Assembly: GCA_945901095.1 (NCBI GenBank)
Contig: CAMDKQ010000003.1
Span: 1-50,030, forward strand
Reading direction: 5' to 3'
Source: Bifidobacterium breve
Lineage (GTDB): Bacteria; Actinomycetota; Actinomycetes; S36-B12
Length of the DNA: 50,030 nt
The notes under the pieces: generated by a model
The model's input: the letters and a program-made list of their open reading frames with translations, nothing else
Told to the model about the DNA's origin: nothing
The model's database searches: none
Shown: positions 8,392 through 17,234 of the stretch, in pieces
Layout: every line of letters starts with the position of its first letter
Numbering within the stretch: the stretch's first letter is position 1
Translations under genes and position numbers: made by a program

Positions 8392-10035
8392 TGTCGCGGC
8401 TGCAAGGCCAGCGGCACGTCCAAACACGATGATTGGTCCGAGGGTGCCACCTGCACCTCCGTAGGCGAGGGCGGTCGGTGCTGCCGCGGCGTTCCCGACG
8501 GCGAAGAGGCCCGGGATAGCGATTCCGGCTGTGTCGAGGACCCGGCCATCGACGTCAGTGCGTGGCCCGCCGCTGGTGCCGAGAGTGCCGGATTGGACCG
8601 GGACGGCGAAAAACGGTGCCTCATCGAGGCGACCAAGGGTCGAGGCGATCTCGCCGCGGTGTCGGCCATCACCGCTCCAGCGATCGTAGGCACTGCGTCC
8701 GCGACCGAAGTCGGCGTCGTCGCCGGCGTCAACGAATGCGTTCCAGCGGGCCACCGTTCCGCTGAGGCCCTCAGCGTCGATGCCGAGGATGTCGGCGAGC
8801 TCTGGGATTGTCTCGGCTCGGGTGATCCATGGCGCGACCGGAGTGCCGGCAGGAGTGCCAAATGATCCAAAGTCTCGCGCGTTTCGACCGTCGAAGATGA
8901 GCCAGCACGGCAGATTCCGGTAGCCGAAGTCAACTGGGTCCAGAGTGTGAAAGGCGCCGCCGAGGGCGTTGTAGTTGGCGGCCTCATTGGCAAACCGTCG
9001 TCCTGCACTGTTCACCATGATCGCTCCAGGCAGGGTGCGCTCGCGGTTGAGGAGGGTCGCACGTGGCCGTCCGAAGGCCTCGTCGCCCGGAACAGAAACG
9101 GTGGGCGCCCACCATGCGTGCGGCATGTTCGCGAGAGAAGCACCAGCGCGAAGCGCCATCAGTAGGCCGTCACCTTCATTTGACGGAACCGAAGCGGGCG
9201 CAGTCATGGGACCGCGCAGGAATGCGCTTACAAGTTGCGGATTCCATTCGAAGCCCCCGGTGGCGATGATCACCCCGTGCCTCGCGTACGCATGATGAAC
9301 CTGCTCGGGATCGTCAGCAGCACCGATGACGAGCCGCACCCCGCGCACACGACCATCCTCGACGATCAGGTCGGTCGCGCGAGCATCGAGGACGGGCTCG
9401 ACACCTGCGCGCAGGAGTGCGGCGAGCAGCGGCCCGACCAGGGCTGCACCACAGCCCCGGAGATCATGTAGTTCGCGATAGGCGAGCGTCGCGTCATCGA
9501 GAAATCCGGTGCCGCCTCCCAGTGTGGTGTCGGTGATGCGCAGGCGGGCACTGCGCCTGCTTTTGGCGACTTTTGCGGCCCACGGACCGATTCGCTCGTA
9601 GCTGAACAGGCCCGGATCGAGGGAGCGGCCGCCGCTGGGTCGTCCTCCCGGATGTTCAGGATGATAATCGGGATATCCCGGGATGGGGGTGAATTCGAGG
9701 TCGGTCACCTTCTCGAGCCATTCGACGGTCTCCCGCGCACCCCCGATGAAGGCCTCGGCGAGGGCTGGATTCATCTGGCCGAGCGACAATGAGTGCAGGT
9801 ACGCAAGTGCTGCCTCGCGCGAATCGGGCAGGCCGGCCTCGTCCATGTGGTGGTTCATCGGAACCCAGCACACGCCGCCGGAAATGGCCGTGGAGCCGCC
9901 GATCAGATCGGCCTTCTCGAATAGGGCGACAGTCGCGCCGGCCGTACGCGCGGCGAGGGCAGCGACGAGCCCAGCAGCCCCGGAACCGAGCACAACGACA
10001 TCCACCTCGGGCATGGTGATCTGCGTCGAGTCCAT
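8350..10035 (-). CDS. FAD-dependent oxidoreductase (fumarate reductase / 3-ketosteroid dehydrogenase-like flavoprotein)
   Basis: VDVVVLGSGAAGLVAALAARTAGATVALFEKADLIGGSTAISGGVCWVP...GLFAVGNAAAAPTALAYGGAGGTLGPIIVFGRAAG. Confidence 0.88.
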   Translation of the reverse strand: MDSTQITMPEVDVVVLGSGAAGLVAALAARTAGATVALFEKADLIGGSTAISGGVCWVPMNHHMDEAGLPDSREAALAYLHSLSLGQMNPALAEAFIGGARETVEWLEKVTDLEFTPIPGYPDYHPEHPGGRPSGGRSLDPGLFSYERIGPWAAKVAKSRRSARLRITDTTLGGGTGFLDDATLAYRELHDLRGCGAALVGPLLAALLRAGVEPVLDARATDLIVEDGRVRGVRLVIGAADDPEQVHHAYARHGVIIATGGFEWNPQLVSAFLRGPMTAPASVPSNEGDGLLMALRAGASLANMPHAWWAPTVSVPGDEAFGRPRATLLNRERTLPGAIMVNSAGRRFANEAANYNALGGAFHTLDPVDFGYRNLPCWLIFDGRNARDFGSFGTPAGTPVAPWITRAETIPELADILGIDAEGLSGTVARWNAFVDAGDDADFGRGRSAYDRWSGDGRHRGEIASTLGRLDEAPFFAVPVQSGTLGTSGGPRTDVDGRVLDTAGIAIPGLFAVGNAAAAPTALAYGGAGGTLGPIIVFGRAAGLAAATSGAERPAVARTVD

Positions 10036-10075
10036 GGGAGGAACCTAGTGGGCGACGGAGCGAGCGAGCGGTCGG

Positions 10076-10900
10076 TCAGGGAAGGTCGATTCGGACGGGG
10101 ATGCGATCGTCCATGGTGACGGCAAGTCGCTGGCCGACCCTCAGCAGCCGGAACACGGAGGCATCGACGACCGATCGCGGCACCGTCAGAGAGAAGCCGT
10201 CGTCGTTTACGACGATGACGTCGCCCGCAGGAGTGGTCGATCGAACGGTTGCTGGGATCATCGGTCGGGGGGAGTTGAGCAGGACCGCCTGCGTCGCAGC
10301 ACCGACGCCCATGCGTCTGGCGTCCCACAGGTCAACCTGCGTGTCGACATCGCGTCTAGCGCGTGCGAGGAGCAGACGTGTCTGGGCGTTTGAGTCGAGA
10401 CCGAGGTCGACGTAGCCAAGCTGAACGTGTCGGGCGCGGGACCGCTCACCGAAAGCTGGGCTGCAGGTGGCCGCCGTGCGATCGAGGAGCATGGTGGTCC
10501 CGATGCCTTGCGCGTCGCTTACGAAGGCGCGGTCGTGAGCGACGGCCAGAGTGAGCACCAGGTCGACCGCCGAAGGGATGAGGCAGGGGAGATCCCCGGC
10601 GATGATGGCGACTGCGGTGTCGTGCGGAAGGCTCGCGGCACCGAATGCAGCGGCCGGATTGAGCCCTATGTGCGGCGCCTCTGGCAGCCAACTGGCGGAC
10701 GAGGCTTCAACGATGCGCTGGACTCGCTCGTCGTCGGTGACGACGACGACTCGGGCGATGCCGGCGGCGCCGGCCAATGCGGAGAGCACGTCCTGGAGGA
10801 ACGCAAGGGCGAGTTCGGGCCGAGTCGGGTCGGCGTCGGGTAGGAGTCGACTCTTGGCGTCCGGGAGCGACTTCACTGGAACCACCGCCGTCCACTCCAT
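10076..10900 (-). CDS. cofC: 2-phospho-L-lactate/phosphoenolpyruvate guanylyltransferase (CofC/FbiD-like) with C-terminal extension
   Basis: MEWTAVVPVKSLPDAKSRL...LALAFLQDVLSAL...VVVVTDDERV...VAIIAGDLPCL; same leu/gpsA neighborhood as mycobacterial fbiD. Start ATG at 10900. Confidence 0.8.
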   Translation of the reverse strand: MEWTAVVPVKSLPDAKSRLLPDADPTRPELALAFLQDVLSALAGAAGIARVVVVTDDERVQRIVEASSASWLPEAPHIGLNPAAAFGAASLPHDTAVAIIAGDLPCLIPSAVDLVLTLAVAHDRAFVSDAQGIGTTMLLDRTAATCSPAFGERSRARHVQLGYVDLGLDSNAQTRLLLARARRDVDTQVDLWDARRMGVGAATQAVLLNSPRPMIPATVRSTTPAGDVIVVNDDGFSLTVPRSVVDASVFRLLRVGQRLAVTMDDRIPVRIDLP

Positions 10901-10965
10901 AGTGCATATCCAATCAAACCGGGATCTCACTCGTGACCCTGCCGTGATCCTTCGGGCGCTAGATT

Positions 10966-11700
10966 GTGGAAATGACCCGGACGAGGCGTGCATGGCGGTT
11001 GGGCTGGGGGTTTCGAGTTGCAGTATTCCTGCTGTGGCTGCCGATGCAATTGCTCACCAAGCGCGACTGGCAAGGGATCGAGCACCTGGAAACCGACGCT
11101 GGCGGGATCATCGTCGCCCCGAACCACACGTCGTGGTTTGACCCCCTCGTCGTCGCGCACATGCTGTGGAGCGTTGACCGTCCCCCGAGGTTTCTCGCCA
11201 AGGAGTCGGTGTTCCGGGTTCCGATCATGGGGCCGATCATCACGAGTGCCGGCCAGGTGCGGGTCTATCGCGAGACAGCCGAGGCGGCAGACGCGGTCCG
11301 TGATGCCGTCACTGCGGTTGAGCGTGGCGAATGCATCGTCGTCTACCCTGAGGGGACGATTACTCGAGACCCTGAGCTTTGGCCCATGCAGGGCAAGACG
11401 GGGGCTGCTCGAATCGCACTCGCAACAGGCAGGCCGCTGCTGCCGCTGGCCCAATGGGGAGCTCAGGAGGTCATGGCGCCCTACCGAAGGCAGTTTCGAC
11501 TCTTGCCGCGAAAGACGATGCACGTGCGGATCGGTCGCCCCATCGATCTCACTGATCTCACTGATCGGCCGCTCGATGCCGATACATTGCACATCGCGAC
11601 TAATCGACTCATGGATGCCATGACCGACCTCCTCGCCGACATACGTCACGAGAGCCCGCCGAAGGAGCGAATGGTGTTCGAGCGCAACGGGTCCTCATGA
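10966..11700 (+). CDS. plsC: 1-acyl-sn-glycerol-3-phosphate acyltransferase
   Basis: GIIVAPNHTSWFDPLVVAHMLW...VYPEGTITRDPELWPMQGKTGAARIAL. Confidence 0.88.
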   Translation: MEMTRTRRAWRLGWGFRVAVFLLWLPMQLLTKRDWQGIEHLETDAGGIIVAPNHTSWFDPLVVAHMLWSVDRPPRFLAKESVFRVPIMGPIITSAGQVRVYRETAEAADAVRDAVTAVERGECIVVYPEGTITRDPELWPMQGKTGAARIALATGRPLLPLAQWGAQEVMAPYRRQFRLLPRKTMHVRIGRPIDLTDLTDRPLDADTLHIATNRLMDAMTDLLADIRHESPPKERMVFERNGSS

Positions 11701-12710
11701 GCCGGGTAGCGATCATGGGCAGTGGTTCATGGGGGACAGCGTTTTCGATGGTCCTCGCCGATGCCGGAAGTCAGGTAACCATCTGGACTCGCGACGAGGA
11801 GGTTGCGAATCAGGTGAACAGCCTCCATCGCAATGAGGCGTATCACCCTGGCATCGATCTGCCGGACTCGGTCGCTGCCACGACCGATCCAGCCCGTGCT
11901 CTTGATGGCGCTGACCTCGTTGTCCTTGCGGTCCCGGCACAGGTTCTCCGCGAGAACCTCGAGATGTGGGCCCCGAAAATCCCGGACAACTCGGTGCTCG
12001 TCAGCCTCATCAAGGGAATCGAACTCGAGACCATGAAGCGCATGAGTGAGGTCATCGCTGAGGTGACGGGGGCGGCGAGCCACCGTGTCGCATGTGTCTC
12101 TGGCCCCAATCTCGCTCGGGAGATTGCTGAGCACCAGCCCACTGCGACGACAATTGCATGCGACCTTGAGTCAAGCGCGAGATTGCTTGCTGATTCCTGC
12201 ACGACCGACTACTTCCGCCCCTACTGGACAACCGACGTCGTGGGAACTGAAATCGGTGGTGCGGTGAAGAATGTGATCGCTCTCGCTAACGGGATGGCGG
12301 TCGGAATGGGCCTCGGGGAAAACTCCCAATCCTCGCTCATCACCCGCGGACTCGCCGAGATCGCGAGACTGGGCGTCGCCCTTGGAGCGGACCCGCTCAC
12401 CTTTCAGGGACTTGCCGGTGTCGGTGATCTCGTCGCAACCTGCCAGTCGCCGCTTTCGCGCAACCGCACCTTTGGACTGAACCTCGGCCGCGGGCTTACA
12501 GTCGAGGAGACCATCGCAGCGACAAGGCAGACATGCGAGGGCTACAAGAGTTGCCAGCCCATCTTGGCCTTAGCCCAGGAGCACGATGTCGATATGCCGA
12601 TCACCGAGCAGGTGGTTCAAGTCCTGCACCATGGTCGCTCCCCGAAGTCGCTTGCGGCGGCGTTCATGGCGCGCGACACTAAACGCGAAACGGTTTCGGC
12701 CACCGACTGA
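11697..12710 (+). CDS. gpsA: NAD(P)-dependent glycerol-3-phosphate dehydrogenase
   Basis: MSRVAIMGSGSWGTAFSMVLADAG...KNVIALANGMAVGMGLGENSQSSLITRGLAEIARLG; ATGA overlap with plsC. Confidence 0.97.
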   Translation: MSRVAIMGSGSWGTAFSMVLADAGSQVTIWTRDEEVANQVNSLHRNEAYHPGIDLPDSVAATTDPARALDGADLVVLAVPAQVLRENLEMWAPKIPDNSVLVSLIKGIELETMKRMSEVIAEVTGAASHRVACVSGPNLAREIAEHQPTATTIACDLESSARLLADSCTTDYFRPYWTTDVVGTEIGGAVKNVIALANGMAVGMGLGENSQSSLITRGLAEIARLGVALGADPLTFQGLAGVGDLVATCQSPLSRNRTFGLNLGRGLTVEETIAATRQTCEGYKSCQPILALAQEHDVDMPITEQVVQVLHHGRSPKSLAAAFMARDTKRETVSATD

Positions 12711-12734
12711 TCGGGTTCGCACGCACAGGTGCGT

Positions 12735-13820
12735 TCAGCCATCGCGCAAGGATGCTTGGAGAGCGTCGCTCAGATCTCTCCAGAGATCGTCCGCGTGCTC
12801 GATGCCGAATGAAAGTCGAATGAGGTTCTCCGGCACCGTCGTGCTCTCCAGAGCCCACCTGCGTCGGCGCTCGAGCAGTGACTCGACTCCGCCAAGGCTC
12901 GTCGCATGGGTCCAGATCGCCGTGCTACGGCATACGGCGTCGGCAGCATCGGGTCCACCGACCACCTCGACCGCGGCCATTGTCCCGAATCCTGGGTACC
13001 GCACCCGACTCACGGCCGGGTGGGCGTGAAGCAGGTCGACGATGGTTCGAGCGCTTGCTTGGGCCTGCGCGACCCGCAGGGCCAGAGTGCGAATCCCCCG
13101 CAGTGCGAGGTAGCAGTCGAAGGCACTTGTGGATCCGCCGAGCAGGACCCTCCTGAACCGAATGCGCTCCGCTAACTCAAGATCTCGGGCGACGAGGGCG
13201 CCCATGAGCAGGTCCGAATGGCCACTGAGCCCCTTCGTAACGCTATGTAAAACTATATCCGCGCCATCCTGCAGCGGACGCTGGATCATCGGGGTGGCAA
13301 AGGTGTTGTCGACGAGGGCGAGGGCGCCGGCAGCGTGGGCAGCATCGATGCACGCGGGCAGGTCGGCGACCTGGAGCAGTGGGTTTGTTGGCGATTCCAG
13401 CCACAGCAGGTGCGCGCCTTCGCAGGCATCGGTGACCGCGGCAGTGCTGTCGACGTCGACGATGCGAAGCCTGATGCGCCCGATCGAGTCGAGTTCCCGA
13501 AGTCGAACCGCGACGCCGGTGTAGGCCGCGCTTGGGGCGATGACGATGGCCCCGAGGGGAATGAGGTCCATGGCTGCCCCGGCAGCGGCCATGCCGGATG
13601 AGAAGACCGTGGCGGTCCCACCCTCAAGGCCGCCGATGACCTCCTCGAGCGCATGTGCGCTCGGAGAGTCCTCTCGGGCGTACTCCATCGGTCCGCCGGC
13701 GACGAACGATGATGCCGGAACGATGGGTGTATTGAGCGGAGCGTCGGGGCAACGGGTCGGCCTTCCGGCCGTGACGACGAAGGTCTCAGCTCGCAACGGT
13801 GAACTCGTAGGCTCGGCCAC
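12735..13820 (-). CDS. PLP-dependent Cys/Met metabolism enzyme (cystathionine gamma-synthase/lyase-like)
   Basis: LEEVIGGLEGGTATVFSSGMAAAGAAMDLI...LLWLESPTNPLLQVAD...ALVDNTFATPMIQRPLQDGADIVLHSVTKGLSGHSDLLMGALVARD. Likely GTG start at 13820. Confidence 0.9.
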   Translation of the reverse strand: MAEPTSSPLRAETFVVTAGRPTRCPDAPLNTPIVPASSFVAGGPMEYAREDSPSAHALEEVIGGLEGGTATVFSSGMAAAGAAMDLIPLGAIVIAPSAAYTGVAVRLRELDSIGRIRLRIVDVDSTAAVTDACEGAHLLWLESPTNPLLQVADLPACIDAAHAAGALALVDNTFATPMIQRPLQDGADIVLHSVTKGLSGHSDLLMGALVARDLELAERIRFRRVLLGGSTSAFDCYLALRGIRTLALRVAQAQASARTIVDLLHAHPAVSRVRYPGFGTMAAVEVVGGPDAADAVCRSTAIWTHATSLGGVESLLERRRRWALESTTVPENLIRLSFGIEHADDLWRDLSDALQASLRDG

Positions 13821-13889
13821 GGACCGACCATACTTTCCAACCCCTGACCTTGCATACTGGCACCCCACGGTGACCGGTACGGTCAGCAC

Positions 13890-14963
13890 GTGCAGAAGGT
13901 CCGAGTTGCCGTCGTCTTCGGGGGTCGTAGCAGCGAGCACGGCATCTCCTGCGTGAGTGCCGGGAGCATCCTGAGTGCACTCGACCAGCGGTTCTTTGAC
14001 CCCGTGGCCATAGGAATCACGCGCGACGGAGGGTGGTTTCTGCAGGACGGCAATCCCGATCTTCTGCGGATCATCGCAGGCGTTGTCCCAGAGGTTGAGC
14101 CGGGTGACCGGCCGGTGGTCCTGAGCGCCGACCCGACGGTCCGATCACCAGGCCTTGGCGACATCGACGTCGTGTTCCCGGTGCTGCATGGGCCGTGGGG
14201 CGAGGACGGCACGATCCAGGGGCTCCTGGAAATGTCCGGCATCCCCTACGTCGGGTCTGGCGTCATGGCTTCGGCCGTTGCCATGGACAAGGCCACGATG
14301 AAGGCACTTTTCGCGTCTGCCGGACTTGAGGTCGGCCCATTTGCGGTGATCACCGATCGTCAATGGCGGTCCGACCGTGTGGCCGCAATGGCCCGGGCGA
14401 GCGCGGTCGGGTTTCCGGTATTCGTAAAGCCGGCCCGAGCTGGGTCATCGCAGGGCATCTCCAAGGTGCACTCCGTTGAGGGACTCGAATCGGCGATCGA
14501 GACCGCTCGCGCGCACGATCCTCGGGTAATCGTTGAAGCGGGGGTTGAGGGCGCCCGGGAGATCGAGTGCGGGGTGATTCAGGACGAGTCTGGCGTGCCG
14601 CGCGCGAGTCGCTGTGCAGAGATCATTATCGGCGGAGGTCACGAGTTCTACGACTTCGATGCCAAATATCTTGATGACTCGACGACCCTTGTCGTTCCGG
14701 CGGAACTTGATGATGCGCTTGAGGCCGAGGTGCGTCGGCAGGCCTGCCTGGCATTCGAAGCGCTCGGCTGCGAAGGTCTAGCGAGAGTGGACTTCTTCAC
14801 CGATCCGACTGGTGCGGTCATCATCAACGAGGTGAATACCATGCCAGGTTTCACGCCGATCTCGATGTTTCCGCGGATGTGGGGTGCGTCGGGGCTTGCC
14901 TTCGCTGATCTCGTGTCACATCTGGTACGGGACGCGCAGCGTCGAGGAACAGGGCTACGTTGA
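13890..14963 (+). CDS. ddl: D-alanine--D-alanine ligase
   Basis: VRVAVVFGGRSSEHGISCVSAGSIL...FPVLHGPWGEDGTIQGLLEMSGIPYVGSGVMASAVAMDK...INEVNTMPGFTPISMFPRMW. Confidence 0.97.
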   Translation: MQKVRVAVVFGGRSSEHGISCVSAGSILSALDQRFFDPVAIGITRDGGWFLQDGNPDLLRIIAGVVPEVEPGDRPVVLSADPTVRSPGLGDIDVVFPVLHGPWGEDGTIQGLLEMSGIPYVGSGVMASAVAMDKATMKALFASAGLEVGPFAVITDRQWRSDRVAAMARASAVGFPVFVKPARAGSSQGISKVHSVEGLESAIETARAHDPRVIVEAGVEGAREIECGVIQDESGVPRASRCAEIIIGGGHEFYDFDAKYLDDSTTLVVPAELDDALEAEVRRQACLAFEALGCEGLARVDFFTDPTGAVIINEVNTMPGFTPISMFPRMWGASGLAFADLVSHLVRDAQRRGTGLR

Positions 14964-15042
14964 GGCGGTACGCCAAAAAAGTTGAGGCGGTACGCCAAAA
15001 AAGTTGAGGCGGGACGCCAAAAAAGTTGAGGCAGGCCGTCAG
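14959..15042. repeat. 22-bp tandem repeat, 3 full units plus a diverged partial unit
   Basis: gttgaggcggtacgccaaaaaa at 14959-14980, 14981-15002 and 15003-15024 (one change), then gttgaggcaggccgtcag. Confidence 0.95.
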
Positions 15043-15275
15043 AGATTCAGGACGGGGCAGGTGAGCGTTCGGGTGATCCCGGGCACCGCCTGGATGGCCG
15101 CAATGATCAGGCGGCCGAGTTCATCCATTGTGCTTGCCTCGGCCCGGACAATCACGTCGTAGGGGCCGGTGACATCCTCGGCGGTGGTTACCCCGCTGAT
15201 CCCTCGGATGGCGCGGACCACCGTCGGAGCCATTCCTACCTCTGTCTGGATGAGTACATACGCCTGGACGACCAT
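15039..15275 (-). CDS. Stand-alone Lrp/AsnC ligand-binding (RAM) domain protein
   Basis: MVVQAYVLIQTEVGMAPTVVRAIRGISGVTTAEDVTGPYDVIVRAEASTMDELGRLIIAAIQAVPGITRTLTCPVLNL. Confidence 0.9.
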   Translation of the reverse strand: MVVQAYVLIQTEVGMAPTVVRAIRGISGVTTAEDVTGPYDVIVRAEASTMDELGRLIIAAIQAVPGITRTLTCPVLNL

Positions 15276-15325
15276 GCTGGGAGACTAGCGACTCGCGTGG
15301 GTGTCCGTGCAAGGAAAGGAGAGCC

Positions 15326-16288
15326 GTGAGCGAGACAACGATTGGCGACACCGGCGAGTTTGACCTCATCGCTCGAATCACCGAGGTCCTGCCCCGAACG
15401 GCTCAGGTCGTCATCGGCCCAGGCGATGACACCGCGCTCGTGGCGACACAGTCCGGGAGCGTCCTCGCGACCATCGACGTCCTGGTCGAGGGAGTTCACT
15501 TTCGCAGGGACTGGTCGAGTGCGACGGATGTAGGCCGCAAGGCTGCCGCAGCGAGTCTCGCTGATATCGCGGCTATGGGGGGCGTGGCGACCGCGCTCCT
15601 CGTGGGCTTCGCAGCCCCCTGGGACCTCCCCGTCGAGTGGGCCCTTGAGTGCACCGCCGGGCTCACCGCGGAGGCGACCAAGGTCGGTGCATGCATCGTC
15701 GGAGGCGATGTCGTTGCGTCATCGGTCATCACCGTGTCTGTGACGGCGCTCGGCGATCTCCAGGGGAGAAGTCCGGTTCTTCGATCAGGGGCACATGCGG
15801 GCGATGTACTCGCGGTGGCAGGCCGTCTGGGCTGGTCGGCCGCGGGGTTGGCGGTGCTGGCAGGTGGCTCTTGCTCGCCCGCGGAACTCATCGATGCTCA
15901 CCGGGTCCCTGACCCGCCGTACGCGGCTGGACCAATGGCCGCGGATGCCGGCGCCACCGCGATGATCGACGTGAGCGATGGCCTCATCGCGGACGCTCGA
16001 CATCTTGCCGAGGCGTCAGGCGTCGACGTCGTGATCGATTCTGCCGACTGGATCATCCCTGAGTCCATGTCCACCGCAGCGTCAGATATTGGCGCGGATC
16101 CGCGGGATTGGATGCTTACCGGAGGGGAGGATCATGCGCTACTCGCGACGTTCCCTGCGGATGCGGTGCTTCCGGCGGAATTCCGCATCATCGGATCGGT
16201 GATGGCCTCAGATGAACCCGGGGTCATCGTCGATGGCGTGCGGAGGTACGGGCCAGGTGGGCACGTTCACTTCACGTTGGAACTGTAG
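15326..16288 (+). CDS. thiL: Thiamine-monophosphate kinase
   Basis: GEFDLIARITEVLP...VIGPGDDTALVA...TIDVLVEGVHFRRDWSSATDVGRKAAAASLADIAAMGG...LTGGEDHALLATFP. Confidence 0.95.
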   Translation: MSETTIGDTGEFDLIARITEVLPRTAQVVIGPGDDTALVATQSGSVLATIDVLVEGVHFRRDWSSATDVGRKAAAASLADIAAMGGVATALLVGFAAPWDLPVEWALECTAGLTAEATKVGACIVGGDVVASSVITVSVTALGDLQGRSPVLRSGAHAGDVLAVAGRLGWSAAGLAVLAGGSCSPAELIDAHRVPDPPYAAGPMAADAGATAMIDVSDGLIADARHLAEASGVDVVIDSADWIIPESMSTAASDIGADPRDWMLTGGEDHALLATFPADAVLPAEFRIIGSVMASDEPGVIVDGVRRYGPGGHVHFTLEL

Positions 16289-16763
16289 GGGTGACCTTTG
16301 ATGGACGGGACCGGCCGAACAAGCGCCGGATGCTCGAGCGCAGCCTAGAGTCGCGTGGTCCAAACTCGGCTCGGATTGCCTCGTAGGCCTCCTGAGCGAG
16401 AACGGAGCCCTCCCGGCGGATCGCTTCGGGCACGACGGCCAGGATCCGATCACCTCGAACCCAACTCGGCCGGTATTGCTCATCCCAGTCTCCTGGCCCA
16501 ATCGCCAGCCAGCGGGAATCCCCGGAGTGATCACGGGTCGAGAGCATGAGCACCGCGAGTCGCCCCCGATTGGCGAGACCGATCACGACGACCGGGCGAT
16601 CCTTGCCTATTTGCGGGGCATCTTCGTAGGCGACCCATGTCCAGACGATCTCGCCGGGATCAGGGGTGCCGTTCAACCGAGGGCGGTATTCCCAGCGGAC
16701 CGGGCCCGAATAGTCCCCTGCTCCCCCTCCGGGAGGCGCCGGTTTCCCGGCGGCGTTGATCAT
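16272..16763 (-). CDS. PemK/MazF-like family protein
   Basis: PDPGEIVWTWVAYEDAPQIGKDRPVVVIGLANRGRLAVLMLSTRDH...WDEQYRPSWVRGDRILAVVPEAIRREGSVL. Confidence 0.75.
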   Translation of the reverse strand: MINAAGKPAPPGGGAGDYSGPVRWEYRPRLNGTPDPGEIVWTWVAYEDAPQIGKDRPVVVIGLANRGRLAVLMLSTRDHSGDSRWLAIGPGDWDEQYRPSWVRGDRILAVVPEAIRREGSVLAQEAYEAIRAEFGPRDSRLRSSIRRLFGRSRPSKVTPTVPT

Positions 16764-16811
16764 GCCGTAGGGCTCGACGATTACCTGCTGGGGACGACTC
16801 GTCGCGGACGA

Positions 16812-17000
16812 CTAGTTTCGGACGACCTTGCCGGCCTTGAGGCATGAGGCGCACACGTTCTGGCGCTTTGGGGTTTTTCCAACGAGCGTGCGGACCCGCT
16901 GGATGTTCGGGTTCCAACGTCGCTTCGTTCGACGGTGTGAATGAGAGATGCTGTGCCCGAAGCTTGGGCCCTTGCCGCAGACATCGCAGTTGGCAGCCAC
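16812..17000 (-). CDS. rpmB: 50S ribosomal protein L28
   Basis: (V)[64 protein letters not shown] start at 17000. Confidence 0.96.
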   Translation of the reverse strand: MAANCDVCGKGPSFGHSISHSHRRTKRRWNPNIQRVRTLVGKTPKRQNVCASCLKAGKVVRN

Positions 17001-17234
17001 GGTGCACTCCTTCATGTGTGATGCCGCATTGGCATCGATGGTGCCGGCTGGGCCGGTTGGCCGGGCCGAAGATTCGTGATCGATCAAACCTCGTGAACTG
17101 GGGAACGCGAGATTCGGTGGAACTTGGAAACATTATGCTGCCGTGAAGCACGCAGCGGCCAAGACTAGCCGAGGCGGGCGCCGGTGCCCAAATCCAGGGT
17201 GAGGTCAAGCGGGGTCGTGGAAGGGAATGGACCG

